Below, piece after piece: positions 53,433 to 61,959 of a stretch of DNA of 64,000 nucleotides. Positions within the stretch are counted from its first letter, which is position 1. Each line of letters begins with the position of its first letter. The notes beneath the pieces were generated by a model. That model saw nothing but the letters and a program-made list of their open reading frames with translations. It was not told the origin of the DNA and made no database searches. The position numbers and the translations under genes are program-made. Source of the stretch: PFL25 sp046260155. GTDB taxonomy: Bacteria; Chloroflexota; Anaerolineae; Anaerolineales; UBA4823. The DNA lies in NCBI GenBank assembly GCA_046260155.1, contig JBJYXV010000005.1, positions 3,706 through 67,705 on the forward strand, written 5' to 3'.

Positions 53433-55190
53433 ATGCGACTTCACCTCCGCTGGCGAATAGCCCTGCCATATATGCTGCTGGTCCTATTGATTATGCTCAT
53501 GACTGCAGCCTTCTTGGCATACAGCTTTCAACAGCAAAGTCTTGAAAAGTTAGAATCACAGATTCTTACCGAAACAAACCTTCTCGCTGAATCCTTCGCC
53601 GGGTATGAAGGTAATTTCTCTCCCCAAGAAAATGAGCTGGATGTCATCGCAAAAACTAACGCAGAAATCCTTGATGCGAGGGTTACCATTATTTCCACCG
53701 ATGGTACGGTTTTAGGTGAATCTCAGGCCAACCGTTTTACAATGGACAATCACCTCAACCGTCCTGAAATCCAGCAAGCCATCGCAGAAGGAACCGGGAG
53801 GAGCTTCCGCTACAGCCGGACTGAAAGTAAGGAATTCATGTATACAGCTGTACCGGTAATCCGGGATGGGGACATTGTTAGCTTCGTCAGGATCGCCATC
53901 ACCACCGAACAGGTTCGAGCGGATACCACCAGCTTCATTCACCCCATCCTTTTCATCACACTGATCGGGTTAGCCCTGGCTTTAATTCTGGCGGCAGTTA
54001 TCGCAGAATACCTCTCCCGTCCTATCCGGCAGCTGACAGAATCAGTCAACCAGGTGACTATGAGGGATTTAAACCTGTCACCAATCCTTTCCACCCAGGA
54101 TGAATTAGGCCAGTTGGCAAATGCCTTCGAAGCAGTCGTTTTAGAATTACAGAACCAGCTGAAAACTGTCGAGCAGGAACAGCTAAAATCTGAAATGGTG
54201 CTTGAGCAGCTATCTGATGGCGTAATGATCGTAGATCAACATGGTCTCATCCAAATGATCAATCTCGCTGCCAAGAAAATTTTCGACATTTCAGGGACTG
54301 CTGCAGTTGGACAATCATTGGCTGTTGTGACTCGCCATCACGAGATTATAAATTTATGGAAAACTACCCTTGATAACGATCTTGACCAGACAAACAGTAT
54401 TGAGATATCCACGGATAAAATGGTGATCCAGGCATTGGCAATTCCGCTTTCGGAATCACTTCCTGGGAGCACCTTGATGGTTTTTCATGACGTGACTCGT
54501 GTTCGCCATCTCGAAATCGTCCGCAAAGATTTTATTTCAAATATCTCCCACGAACTGCGCACACCTCTTGCGTCCCTTAAAGCTTTGACCGAAACTTTGC
54601 AAGATGGTGCCCTCAACGATAAAAAGGTAGCCAATCACTTCTTAAACCGCATTGAAATTGAGGTAGATTCCATATCTTTAATCGTCCAGGAGCTGCTGGA
54701 ACTTTCACGAGTCGAATCCGGTAAAGTACCACTCAATTTGGAGGCGGTTGCACCTTGCACATTGATCAATTCATCCGTCGAGAGGTTGAGGCTGCAGGCA
54801 GAAACCGGTGGTCTTTCTCTTCAAGTCGACTGCCCGGATGGTTTGCCTGAAGTTCTCGCTGATTACTCGCGGCTGGAACAAGTCTTGGTCAACCTGCTCC
54901 ATAATGCGATCAAATTCACACCCTCTGGTGGATCAATCACTGTTAGTTGTCGGCAGAGCGAGAGACAGATATTATTTGCTATATCTGATACTGGAGTTGG
55001 TATCCCCACAGAGGATATCCCTCGAATTTTTGAACGTTTCTACAAAGCTGACCGGGCACGCGCAGGGGGAGGCACTGGGCTTGGTCTGGCGATTTCCAGG
55101 CACATCATCGAGGCTCATCAGGGAGAGATTTGGGCTGAGAGCATAGAGGGCAGGGGCAGCAAATTTACTTTTTCTGTACCTAAAGTGTAG
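53433..55190 (+). CDS. phoR: PhoR-type sensor histidine kinase
   Basis: Membrane kinase partner of PhoB. TM1 (about 8-30), a sensor domain of about 135 residues, TM2 (about 170-192), HAMP, PAS (GVMIVDQHGLIQMIN), HisKA with ISNISHELRTPLASL (His373) and an ATPase domain with ISDTGVGIP and GGTGLGLAISRHI. ATG 53433 directly follows the phoB stop, giving 585 residues. The large extracytoplasmic domain is as in Gram-positive PhoR. Confidence 0.9.
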   Translation: MRLHLRWRIALPYMLLVLLIMLMTAAFLAYSFQQQSLEKLESQILTETNLLAESFAGYEGNFSPQENELDVIAKTNAEILDARVTIISTDGTVLGESQANRFTMDNHLNRPEIQQAIAEGTGRSFRYSRTESKEFMYTAVPVIRDGDIVSFVRIAITTEQVRADTTSFIHPILFITLIGLALALILAAVIAEYLSRPIRQLTESVNQVTMRDLNLSPILSTQDELGQLANAFEAVVLELQNQLKTVEQEQLKSEMVLEQLSDGVMIVDQHGLIQMINLAAKKIFDISGTAAVGQSLAVVTRHHEIINLWKTTLDNDLDQTNSIEISTDKMVIQALAIPLSESLPGSTLMVFHDVTRVRHLEIVRKDFISNISHELRTPLASLKALTETLQDGALNDKKVANHFLNRIEIEVDSISLIVQELLELSRVESGKVPLNLEAVAPCTLINSSVERLRLQAETGGLSLQVDCPDGLPEVLADYSRLEQVLVNLLHNAIKFTPSGGSITVSCRQSERQILFAISDTGVGIPTEDIPRIFERFYKADRARAGGGTGLGLAISRHIIEAHQGEIWAESIEGRGSKFTFSVPKV

Positions 55191-55537
55191 CAAACTTAAT
55201 CTAGGATAATTTTCTCAGCCCAAATAATGTTCAAGGGGATTTTTGCATTCACTTTTCATCCCCTCCATCCTGGATTTCTTAATTTCCGATTTACCATCCA
55301 TTTACAAAAATTTAATAAATCATTCGCAATCTGATAATGTATCCATGATAAAAAATGATTATCAACTGAATTTTGCGTGGAGCAGATTCTTCGCACCCAT
55401 GCAATCAATAATAGGGAATCAAATTACCTGGTTTGCTAAATCTAGCACAAACGATGCGAAAGATCGCCAAAATAAGTCTCTTGGCTCCAGAATAACTTTC
55501 CCATCCAAGTGCTTGAAACATGAAAAGACAATAGATC
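55191..55537. promoter_or_regulatory. Intergenic region with Pho box and weak open frame
   Basis: Holds the hexamer array at 55279-55328 and a GATAAT -10 candidate at 55333-55338. A frame from ATG 55345 (6 nt after GATAAT) runs to 55659, 104 codons, overlapping the next gene out of phase; it has no recognisable family and I do not call it as a gene, though it is well placed for a leaderless start. Confidence 0.5.
55279..55328 (+). promoter_or_regulatory. Pho box (tandem hexamers, 11-bp period)
   Basis: TTAATT 55279, TTTACC 55290, TTTACA 55301, TTAATA 55312 and a weak TTCGCA 55323, each separated by 5 bp, as in PhoP/PhoB binding sites. GATAAT follows at 55333. Confidence 0.6.
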
Positions 55538-56071
55538 ATGTACACTTTAGATATAAGGACGAATCCCAACCTGATTCTAAAAAAAACCTTTTCGATACAA
55601 AAATCATTTCACCTGTTATCAGAAGAAAAGATCGTTGGAAAATTGATATATACAGATGAGAAAATAACTGCCACAGCAGAAGTGGCTGGTGGCAGCTGGA
55701 TTTTCCGCAGCACTTCACACTCGACACCCAATATCAGCATCTGGACCAATAAACGTGAATTTGTTGCGATGTTTGAATTGAACAGAATTGGGAGTGGCAA
55801 CTTATTGATCAAGGATGGCCACCAATTGAAGTGGGAAAAAACGAACAATATCCCCGAGGAATGGTGTTTTTTCAATACATCGAGTGAGAGAATTGTAAAA
55901 TTTCTGCCCGAAGTTAGCGACTTCCGCAAAAAAGGCAAAGCAATTATTTTCCCAAGATCATTTACTCTCCCCAATTTGGGTGTTTATGTTTTATTAGGCT
56001 GGTTCACCCTATCAGTTCTTGAAAATGGCAAGAGCATCAAACGTATTACTAGACGCTACACACCTTGGTAA
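55538..56071 (+). CDS. Hypothetical protein, 177 aa, in Pho-box region
   Basis: I do not recognise the family. The sequence alternates short beta-strand-like stretches with charged turns (ATAEVAGGSWIFRS, EFVAMFELNRIGSG, KWEKTNNIPEEWCFF) and ends with a hydrophobic segment (VYVLLGWFTLSVL) and a basic tail. The strand-rich pattern with a late hydrophobic helix recalls tubby/scramblase-like proteins, but that is a guess. A stop codon lies just upstream, so ATG 55538 is the first start; no ribosome-binding site is seen. Confidence 0.55.
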   Translation: MYTLDIRTNPNLILKKTFSIQKSFHLLSEEKIVGKLIYTDEKITATAEVAGGSWIFRSTSHSTPNISIWTNKREFVAMFELNRIGSGNLLIKDGHQLKWEKTNNIPEEWCFFNTSSERIVKFLPEVSDFRKKGKAIIFPRSFTLPNLGVYVLLGWFTLSVLENGKSIKRITRRYTPW

Positions 56072-56109
56072 TTACGAAAAATAATATCTTAACTCTCATG
56101 GAGAGAATT

Positions 56110-56346
56110 ATGTTAGTAAAAATAATCGCGCTAATCCTTATAATCAGCTTCTTCACTGCAATATTTCTCTGGATATTAATCAGAGGAGGTTCGATAAGAT
56201 CTGAAGCAAGGATGGATGAAAGAATAGATCTCAAACAGCAAAATTTACAAGAGATTACCAATCATAAAAATTTCGAAGAGACGAATCCCAAATCATTCAA
56301 ACCAATCATGGAAGATCACAAAGATTATTTGTCTGTACGATCTTGA
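56110..56346 (+). CDS. Small single-pass membrane protein, about 78 aa
   Basis: Hydrophobic helix at the start (MLVKIIALILIISFFTAIF) then a charged cytoplasmic-type tail rich in Asn, Glu and Lys. GGAGAG is 4 nt before ATG 56110; ATG 56098 is another option. No family recognised. It lies between two Pho boxes and before pstS, so it may be phosphate-regulated. Confidence 0.5.
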   Translation: MLVKIIALILIISFFTAIFLWILIRGGSIRSEARMDERIDLKQQNLQEITNHKNFEETNPKSFKPIMEDHKDYLSVRS

Positions 56347-56452
56347 CACTATCTCCATTCCTTTTGCTAGTCCTTTACGGTTCGAGCGGTTCCAGTTTTG
56401 TTCCTGAAGTCGCTTTTAATTCATTTTACTCATCACGATTTGTCTTCAACAC

Positions 56453-56502
56453 TTAATCCTCATTTAACCGATCCTTAACATTCCATTTCAAGCATGTTAA
56501 CC
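56453..56502 (+). promoter_or_regulatory. Pho box of the pst operon
   Basis: Five hexamers at exact 11-bp steps: TTAATC 56453, TTAACC 56464, TTAACA 56475, TTTCAA 56486, TTAACC 56497, with 5-bp spacers. GATAAG at 56510 may be the -10. This closely matches the TTAACA-N5 direct repeats bound by PhoP of Bacillus. Confidence 0.8.
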
Positions 56503-56555
56503 CATGAATGATAAGCTTCAAAAAATCATCACTAAAAATTCATAGGAGTGAATAA

Positions 56556-58514
56556 ATGAAACGATCAATATTTTTGATTCTATCCATTCTAGTTTTTTCT
56601 TCTGTAATTCTAGCTGCCTGTGCTTCCCCAGCTACGCAGGTATCGGAAACAGAAGCTTCCTCCGCAACTGAAGAACCAATGGAGACAGAAGCTGTAGCAT
56701 CTGAAGAAACGATGGATGAACCGAATGAAGAACAAAGTGGATATTCAGTTACACTTCCAGAAGTCAACCCGTTAGAGGTATCCGGTGATGTCGTCACTGC
56801 GGGCAGTTCGACAGTCTTCCCACTCGCCGAACGTATGGCGGAACGCTTCCAGGATGAAGGATATTCCGGTAACATTACCATTGACAGCATCGGCTCCGGT
56901 GCAGGTTACGAACGCTTCTGCGTCGCCGGCGAGACGGATGTTTCCAATGCCAGCCGCGCTATCAAGGACTCTGAGGTCGAGAGCTGCCAGGGTATTGGCC
57001 GGGAACCCATCGAGTTCCGTGTTGGTACCGATGCCCTCGCTGTCACCGTCAGCCAGCAGAATGACTTCCTCGAGAACGCAACTTACGATGAATTGAGACA
57101 AATCTTTGGACCAGCCGAGAAATGGTCTGATGTCAATCCCGCCTGGCCCGAGGAAGATATCCTGCGCTACATCCCCGGCACCGACAGCGGTACCTTTGAT
57201 TTCTTCGTGGAAGAGGTCTTTGATGAGGATGAAGAACCCATCCTGTCTGCTTCCAACACCCAGCTCAGCGAAGATGACAACATACTCGTCCAGGGTATCA
57301 TCGGCAGCCCCTATGCGGTTGGTTTCTTCGGCTACGCCTACTACAATGAGAACCAGGACACGCTCAAGATCCTCTCCATTGAAGGTGTAGAACCCAATGG
57401 TGAAACCGTTGACAGTGGTGATTACCCCCTTGCTCGCCCACTCTTCATGTATTCAGATGCAAACATTATGCAAAGCAAGCCACAGGTTGCTGCCTGGCTC
57501 AATTTCGTCTTGACTTATGTCAATGAAGAAATTGTTGACGTGGGCTACTTCCCTGCAAGTGTCGATGCAATAGACGCAGCTCGTCAAGCCTGGTTGGACG
57601 CCATGTCGATAGAAATGGCAGAAGAACCGTCTGCGGAAGAGGAAATGGGGGTAGTACTTCCAGAAGTCAACCCGTTAGAGGTATCCGGTGATGTCGTCAC
57701 TGCGGGCAGTTCGACAGTCTTCCCACTCGCCGAACGTATGGCGGAACGCTTCCAGGATGAAGGATATTCCGGTAACATTACCATTGACAGCATCGGCTCC
57801 GGTGCAGGTTACGAACGCTTCTGCGTCGCCGGCGAGACGGATGTTTCCAATGCCAGCCGCGCTATCAAGGACTCTGAGGTCGAGAGCTGCCAGGGTATTG
57901 GCCGGGAACCCATCGAGTTCCGTGTTGGTACCGATGCCCTCGCTGTCACCGTCAGCCAGCAGAATGACTTCCTCGAGAACGCAACTTACGATGAATTGAG
58001 ACAAATCTTTGGACCAGCCGAGAAATGGTCTGATGTCAATCCCGCCTGGCCCGAGGAAGATATCCTGCGCTACATCCCCGGCACCGACAGCGGTACCTTT
58101 GATTTCTTCGTGGAAGAGGTCTTTGATGAGGATGAAGAACCCATCCTGTCTGCTTCCAACACCCAGCTCAGCGAAGATGACAACATACTCGTCCAGGGTA
58201 TCATCGGCAGCCCCTATGCGGTTGGTTTCTTCGGCTACGCCTACTACAATGAGAACCAGGACACGCTCAAGATCCTCTCCATTGAAGGTGTAGAACCCAA
58301 TGGTGAAACCGTTGACAGTGGTGATTACCCCCTTGCTCGCCCACTCTTCATGTATTCAGATGCAAACATTATGCAAAGCAAGCCACAGGTTGCTGCCTGG
58401 CTCAATTTCGTCTTGACTTATGTCAATGAAGAAATTGTTGACGTGGGCTACTTCCCTGCAAGCGATGATGCCTTAAATGCAGCCCGCCAAGCCTGGTTGG
58501 ACGCCATGCCGTAA
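56556..58514 (+). CDS. pstS: Phosphate-binding lipoprotein PstS with two tandem binding domains
   Basis: Captures phosphate outside the membrane for the Pst ABC transporter. Signal peptide with lipobox LAAC (lipidated Cys22), an acidic Thr/Glu linker (25-65), binding domain 1 (about 67-334), linker (335-367), and binding domain 2 (368-635). Each has VTAGSSTVFPLAERMAERF, IGSGAGYERFC, SNASRAIKDSE and PGTDSGTFDFF, all phosphate-contact blocks. The two domains are identical in sequence, and the 301-codon step keeps the frame. Single-domain PstS is about 300-350 residues; 652 is double. AGGAG precedes the ATG. Confidence 0.93.
   Translation: MKRSIFLILSILVFSSVILAACASPATQVSETEASSATEEPMETEAVASEETMDEPNEEQSGYSVTLPEVNPLEVSGDVVTAGSSTVFPLAERMAERFQDEGYSGNITIDSIGSGAGYERFCVAGETDVSNASRAIKDSEVESCQGIGREPIEFRVGTDALAVTVSQQNDFLENATYDELRQIFGPAEKWSDVNPAWPEEDILRYIPGTDSGTFDFFVEEVFDEDEEPILSASNTQLSEDDNILVQGIIGSPYAVGFFGYAYYNENQDTLKILSIEGVEPNGETVDSGDYPLARPLFMYSDANIMQSKPQVAAWLNFVLTYVNEEIVDVGYFPASVDAIDAARQAWLDAMSIEMAEEPSAEEEMGVVLPEVNPLEVSGDVVTAGSSTVFPLAERMAERFQDEGYSGNITIDSIGSGAGYERFCVAGETDVSNASRAIKDSEVESCQGIGREPIEFRVGTDALAVTVSQQNDFLENATYDELRQIFGPAEKWSDVNPAWPEEDILRYIPGTDSGTFDFFVEEVFDEDEEPILSASNTQLSEDDNILVQGIIGSPYAVGFFGYAYYNENQDTLKILSIEGVEPNGETVDSGDYPLARPLFMYSDANIMQSKPQVAAWLNFVLTYVNEEIVDVGYFPASDDALNAARQAWLDAMP
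56753..57559 (+). repeat. Perfect 807-bp tandem repeat, copy 1
   Basis: Identical by eye to 57656-58462, offset 903 bp (301 codons). The 96-bp linker after it (57560-57655) begins with a stretch only partly similar to the sequence after copy 2, so identity stops sharply at both ends. Confidence 0.9.
57656..58462 (+). repeat. Perfect 807-bp tandem repeat, copy 2
   Basis: Second copy of the PstS binding domain. Beyond 58462 the sequence departs from copy 1 (SDDALNAARQ here, SVDAIDAARQ there) but remains homologous for about 17 codons. Confidence 0.9.
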
Positions 58515-58557
58515 AAAACATCATTTTAATAATTTGATGTAAAATAAAATAAGAAAA

Positions 58558-58604
58558 TAGGCTGGCATATAAAGGCTCTTTCGAGGGTTCTATATGCCAG
58601 CCTA
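58558..58604 (+). other. Long stem-loop between pstS and pstC
   Basis: A perfect 14-bp stem TAGGCTGGCATATA/TATATGCCAGCCTA (58558-58571 with 58591-58604) with a 19-nt loop and no T-run. Likely a partial terminator or a 3' stabiliser that allows more PstS than permease. Confidence 0.75.
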
Positions 58605-58655
58605 ATACGATTTATGATAATTTTGAGTAATCCGATACCTAAGGGAAAATTTTGA

Positions 58656-59843
58656 ATGGCAAATCGCACAGAAGTTGCAAGCTCACAAGATATTGCGAGC
58701 GATGTCGCAGTTGAATTCAACCTTCGAAAGAGAAGACGATTGGGGGAAAGCACAATTCAAACGTTTCTATTTTTGTGTGGAGCAATATCCATTTTAACAA
58801 CCATTGGAATCATATATGTTCTTGGAAAAGAATCTTGGAAATTCTTTGCCAGTCAAATGTGGGAGGCGACCAACAAACCAATCGTTTATGAAATTTCAGC
58901 AGATGAAACGTTGATCCGCATCGGTGAAAGCGGTGCAAATTTGAACGAAGATACAATTATACGCCTAAGTAAAGAGATTATGTATCTCAAATCCATACAA
59001 GGATCATCTATCCTGGTGGAGCGCGGATATCAAGATACAGAAGCTGTTCCACACCCCGCTGGTACCGATATTTTCCAGGAACGTCGAGTGTCATTGCTTG
59101 AATTCTTCACCGGAACGGAGTGGATTCCCCAGATTGGAAAATTTGGCATTCTACCACTTGTTACAGCCACTGTTGTCACTAGTTTAGTTGCAATGCTGGT
59201 TGCCATACCGATCGGTCTATCGATCGCGATTTATCTCAGTGAATATGCTTCTCCACGAGCTAGAAATTTGTTGAAACCTATTCTAGAAATTTTGGCTGGA
59301 ATTCCCACGGTAGTTTATGGGTATTTTGCACTGACTTTTTTTACTCCCCTATTACAGAAATTATTGGGCTCCGGTGTTGTCGAGATTTACAATACTGGTT
59401 CAGCGGGTGTCGTGATCGGAATCCTGGTTATCCCGCTGGTCAGTTCAATGAGCGAGGATGCCTTGAGTGCTGTTCCGAATAGCCTGCGACAAGGCGCCTA
59501 TGCACTTGGAGCAACTAAACTTGAGACAGCGGTAAGGGTTGTCGTACCCGCAGCGATTTCCGGGATTATGGCAGCTTTCATCGTGGCGATTTCTCGTGCG
59601 ATCGGCGAGACAATGATCGTTGCATTGGCTGCTGGTGCTGGGCCAAATTTCACCTTAAACCCCTTTAAGGCTGCGGAAACAATGACCGGACACATCGTAA
59701 GAATCAGCGGCGGGGATATCAGCTATGACTCGATCGATTACAACAGCATCTTTGCCATTGGTCTAGTTTTATTCTTCATGACCTTATTCTTAAATATCAT
59801 CAGCCAGATCATCGTCCGCCGCTATAGAGAGGTATACGAATGA
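58656..59843 (+). CDS. pstC: Phosphate ABC transporter permease PstC with extra extracytoplasmic segment
   Basis: Membrane channel subunit. After TM1 (about 30-55) a segment of roughly 85 residues not found in usual PstC precedes the conserved FFTGTEWIPQIGKFGILPL. Five further TM helices follow, with LSEYASPRARN, GIPTVVYGYFAL and the ABC-contact EAA-like loop LGATKLETAVRVVVPAAISGI. 395 residues against about 300-320 in most bacteria. Its stop overlaps pstA by ATGA. Confidence 0.92.
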   Translation: MANRTEVASSQDIASDVAVEFNLRKRRRLGESTIQTFLFLCGAISILTTIGIIYVLGKESWKFFASQMWEATNKPIVYEISADETLIRIGESGANLNEDTIIRLSKEIMYLKSIQGSSILVERGYQDTEAVPHPAGTDIFQERRVSLLEFFTGTEWIPQIGKFGILPLVTATVVTSLVAMLVAIPIGLSIAIYLSEYASPRARNLLKPILEILAGIPTVVYGYFALTFFTPLLQKLLGSGVVEIYNTGSAGVVIGILVIPLVSSMSEDALSAVPNSLRQGAYALGATKLETAVRVVVPAAISGIMAAFIVAISRAIGETMIVALAAGAGPNFTLNPFKAAETMTGHIVRISGGDISYDSIDYNSIFAIGLVLFFMTLFLNIISQIIVRRYREVYE

Positions 59844-61108
59844 GTAGTACTGAACTTTTCCAACAAAACGATCAAACCAATTTGCTGTTTGAAACCAATC
59901 TTTCTCGTCGACACAAGATAGGTCGTTTCTGGCTGGTGGTTTTTCAAGCCTCTACATTAATTGGTATCATCGCCTTAATAACCTTGCTCTACAATATTGT
60001 CAATGGTGCTTTTGGATTGGTAGCGATTGAATACAGCATTGACCCAGCAACTTTATCGATCGACGGCGTTCCTTTAGAAGACCTCTCAAAAAAACAATTG
60101 ACCATGATATTCCAAGAAAACGTCTCTACGGGTCTTTTTCGTAGATACGAGAGCGAAAAGCCATTCGAGGAAAGAACCAGGGAAGATGTCTTGGCACTGG
60201 TCCAGGAGAGAGTCGTAGAACCACAAATTGTGGAGACCTGGGACCTTGTTCCCTCCATCCTTAATCGAAATGAGATTCTCACTGAAATTGACGAGAAGTA
60301 TCCTGATGCAAGAGCGGAATTCGTTTCCTGGTTGAATCCAAATTTTATCACCTCCCCTCAATCCAGTGATGCAGAGAAAGCTGGTGTTCGAACGGCTATT
60401 CTAGGTTCTCTTTGGATTATAGCCATCACGATCATAATTGCATTCCCGTTGGGGGTTGGCGCTTCTATTTATCTCGAAGAATATGCGGTCGACAACTATT
60501 TAAATCGTGTCATCCAGACCAACATCAATAACCTCGCTGGCGTCCCATCCATCATCTACGGTATTTTAGGTTTAGCAATTTTTGTTCGCGCACTTGAACC
60601 TATATCAAGCGGTGCACTATTCGGTCTTGTTGATGATCCGACAACTGCTAATGGGCGAACGATCATCGCTGCTGGCTTAACCTTAGCATTATTGATCCTT
60701 CCCATGATCATCATCAACTCCCAGGAAGCGATCCGGTCTGTCCCAAATTCGATCCGCAGGGCTAGCTACGGGTTAGGTGCCACCAAATGGCAAACTGTAT
60801 GGCATCATGTGCTGCCGAATGCTATTCCTGGAATCCTTACAGGTACCATCCTTTCCATGTCCCGTGCAATTGGAGAGACCGCCCCACTTGTAGTAGTTGG
60901 CGCGTCAACTTTTATTACCATCGATCCCAACGGGCCGTTCTCAAAATTCACTACCTTACCGATCCAGATTTACCAGTGGACTGCCCGCCCCCAAGCGGAA
61001 TTTAGAAATATTGCTGCAGCAGCGATCATCGTTTTATTGATTCTGCTGCTGGCATTGAATGCTACTGCAGTGTTGTTGCGTAATCGCTACAGCAGGAGAT
61101 ACTCATAA
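59840..61108 (+). CDS. pstA: Phosphate ABC transporter permease PstA with extra extracytoplasmic segment
   Basis: Second channel subunit. TM1 (about 30-55) is followed by about 120 charged residues not usual in PstA, then the normal core: AILGSLWIIAITIIIAFPLG, IYLEEYA, NLAGVPSIIYGILGL, and the loop LGATKWQTVWHHVLPNAIPGI. 422 residues against about 280-300. Its stop shares one base with the pstB start. Confidence 0.92.
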   Translation: MSSTELFQQNDQTNLLFETNLSRRHKIGRFWLVVFQASTLIGIIALITLLYNIVNGAFGLVAIEYSIDPATLSIDGVPLEDLSKKQLTMIFQENVSTGLFRRYESEKPFEERTREDVLALVQERVVEPQIVETWDLVPSILNRNEILTEIDEKYPDARAEFVSWLNPNFITSPQSSDAEKAGVRTAILGSLWIIAITIIIAFPLGVGASIYLEEYAVDNYLNRVIQTNINNLAGVPSIIYGILGLAIFVRALEPISSGALFGLVDDPTTANGRTIIAAGLTLALLILPMIIINSQEAIRSVPNSIRRASYGLGATKWQTVWHHVLPNAIPGILTGTILSMSRAIGETAPLVVVGASTFITIDPNGPFSKFTTLPIQIYQWTARPQAEFRNIAAAAIIVLLILLLALNATAVLLRNRYSRRYS

Positions 61109-61932
61109 TGACCTACCAGACACAACAGATACACCAAGATATATCAGGAAACACCAATGGCAAGAATGCTATTGTTGCAAAAGATTTGAGCATTTACTAT
61201 GGCGACTTTCTCGCAGTGAAGAAAGTCAGCCTTGAAATTCAAAAACAAAAAATTACCGCTATAATAGGACCTTCAGGTTGTGGAAAAAGCACAATGCTGC
61301 GTGCCTTTAACCGCATGAACGAACTCGTACCAACTGCCCACGCGACCGGGGAAGTTATTTTCTATGGAATTAATATTTATGATCAGAACATTGATCCGGT
61401 CGAGGTCCGCAGACATATAGGTATGGTATTTCAAAAACCTAATCCCTTTCCAAAAACAATCTACGAAAATATCGCCTGGGGTGCCCAAATTAATGGTTTT
61501 AAAGGCTCAAAATCCGAAATGGATAACCTGGTTGAAGAAGCGCTGGTTGGCGCAGCCTTGTGGGAGGAGGTCAAGGATAAATTAGATCAAAGCGGGCTCT
61601 CCCTCTCAGGAGGCCAGCAGCAAAGATTATGTATCGCCAGGACAATTGCCATCAAACCAGCTATCATACTGATGGATGAGCCGGCTTCAGCTCTCGACCC
61701 CCTTGCCACTCTAAAGATCGAAGAATTAATGAAAGAACTTGCCAAAAATTATACGATTATTGTTGTGACTCATAACATGCAGCAAGCAGCACGTGTATCG
61801 GATTACACAGCATTCTTTACCATGGGGGACGATAGGGCTGGTTTCTTGATGGAATTTGGTGAAACAAACCAGATATTCACAAATCCAAAACAAAAGGTGA
61901 CTGAAGATTACATCACCGGTCGTTTTGGATAA
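61108..61932 (+). CDS. pstB: Phosphate ABC transporter ATP-binding protein
   Basis: ATPase of the phosphate importer. Walker A GPSGCGKST (54-62), Q-loop GMVFQKPNPFP, signature LSGGQQQRLCIART, Walker B IILMDEPASALDP, H-loop VTHNMQQAARVSDY. 274 residues, normal. The N-terminus carries about 20 extra polar residues. Confidence 0.95.
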   Translation: MTYQTQQIHQDISGNTNGKNAIVAKDLSIYYGDFLAVKKVSLEIQKQKITAIIGPSGCGKSTMLRAFNRMNELVPTAHATGEVIFYGINIYDQNIDPVEVRRHIGMVFQKPNPFPKTIYENIAWGAQINGFKGSKSEMDNLVEEALVGAALWEEVKDKLDQSGLSLSGGQQQRLCIARTIAIKPAIILMDEPASALDPLATLKIEELMKELAKNYTIIVVTHNMQQAARVSDYTAFFTMGDDRAGFLMEFGETNQIFTNPKQKVTEDYITGRFG

Positions 61933-61959
61933 ATACATTTTTAGTCGGAGATTAGTATT

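Noticed and set aside
55243..55659. 138-codon open frame upstream of the 177-aa gene
   Set aside because: Its first third covers the Pho box and promoter, it overlaps the next gene out of phase, and no family features are seen. Only the part from ATG 55345 remains a weak possibility.
56785..58293. Repeated 94-109-codon frames on both strands inside pstS
   Set aside because: They occur twice only because the 807-bp repeat occurs twice; they are shadows of the PstS frame.
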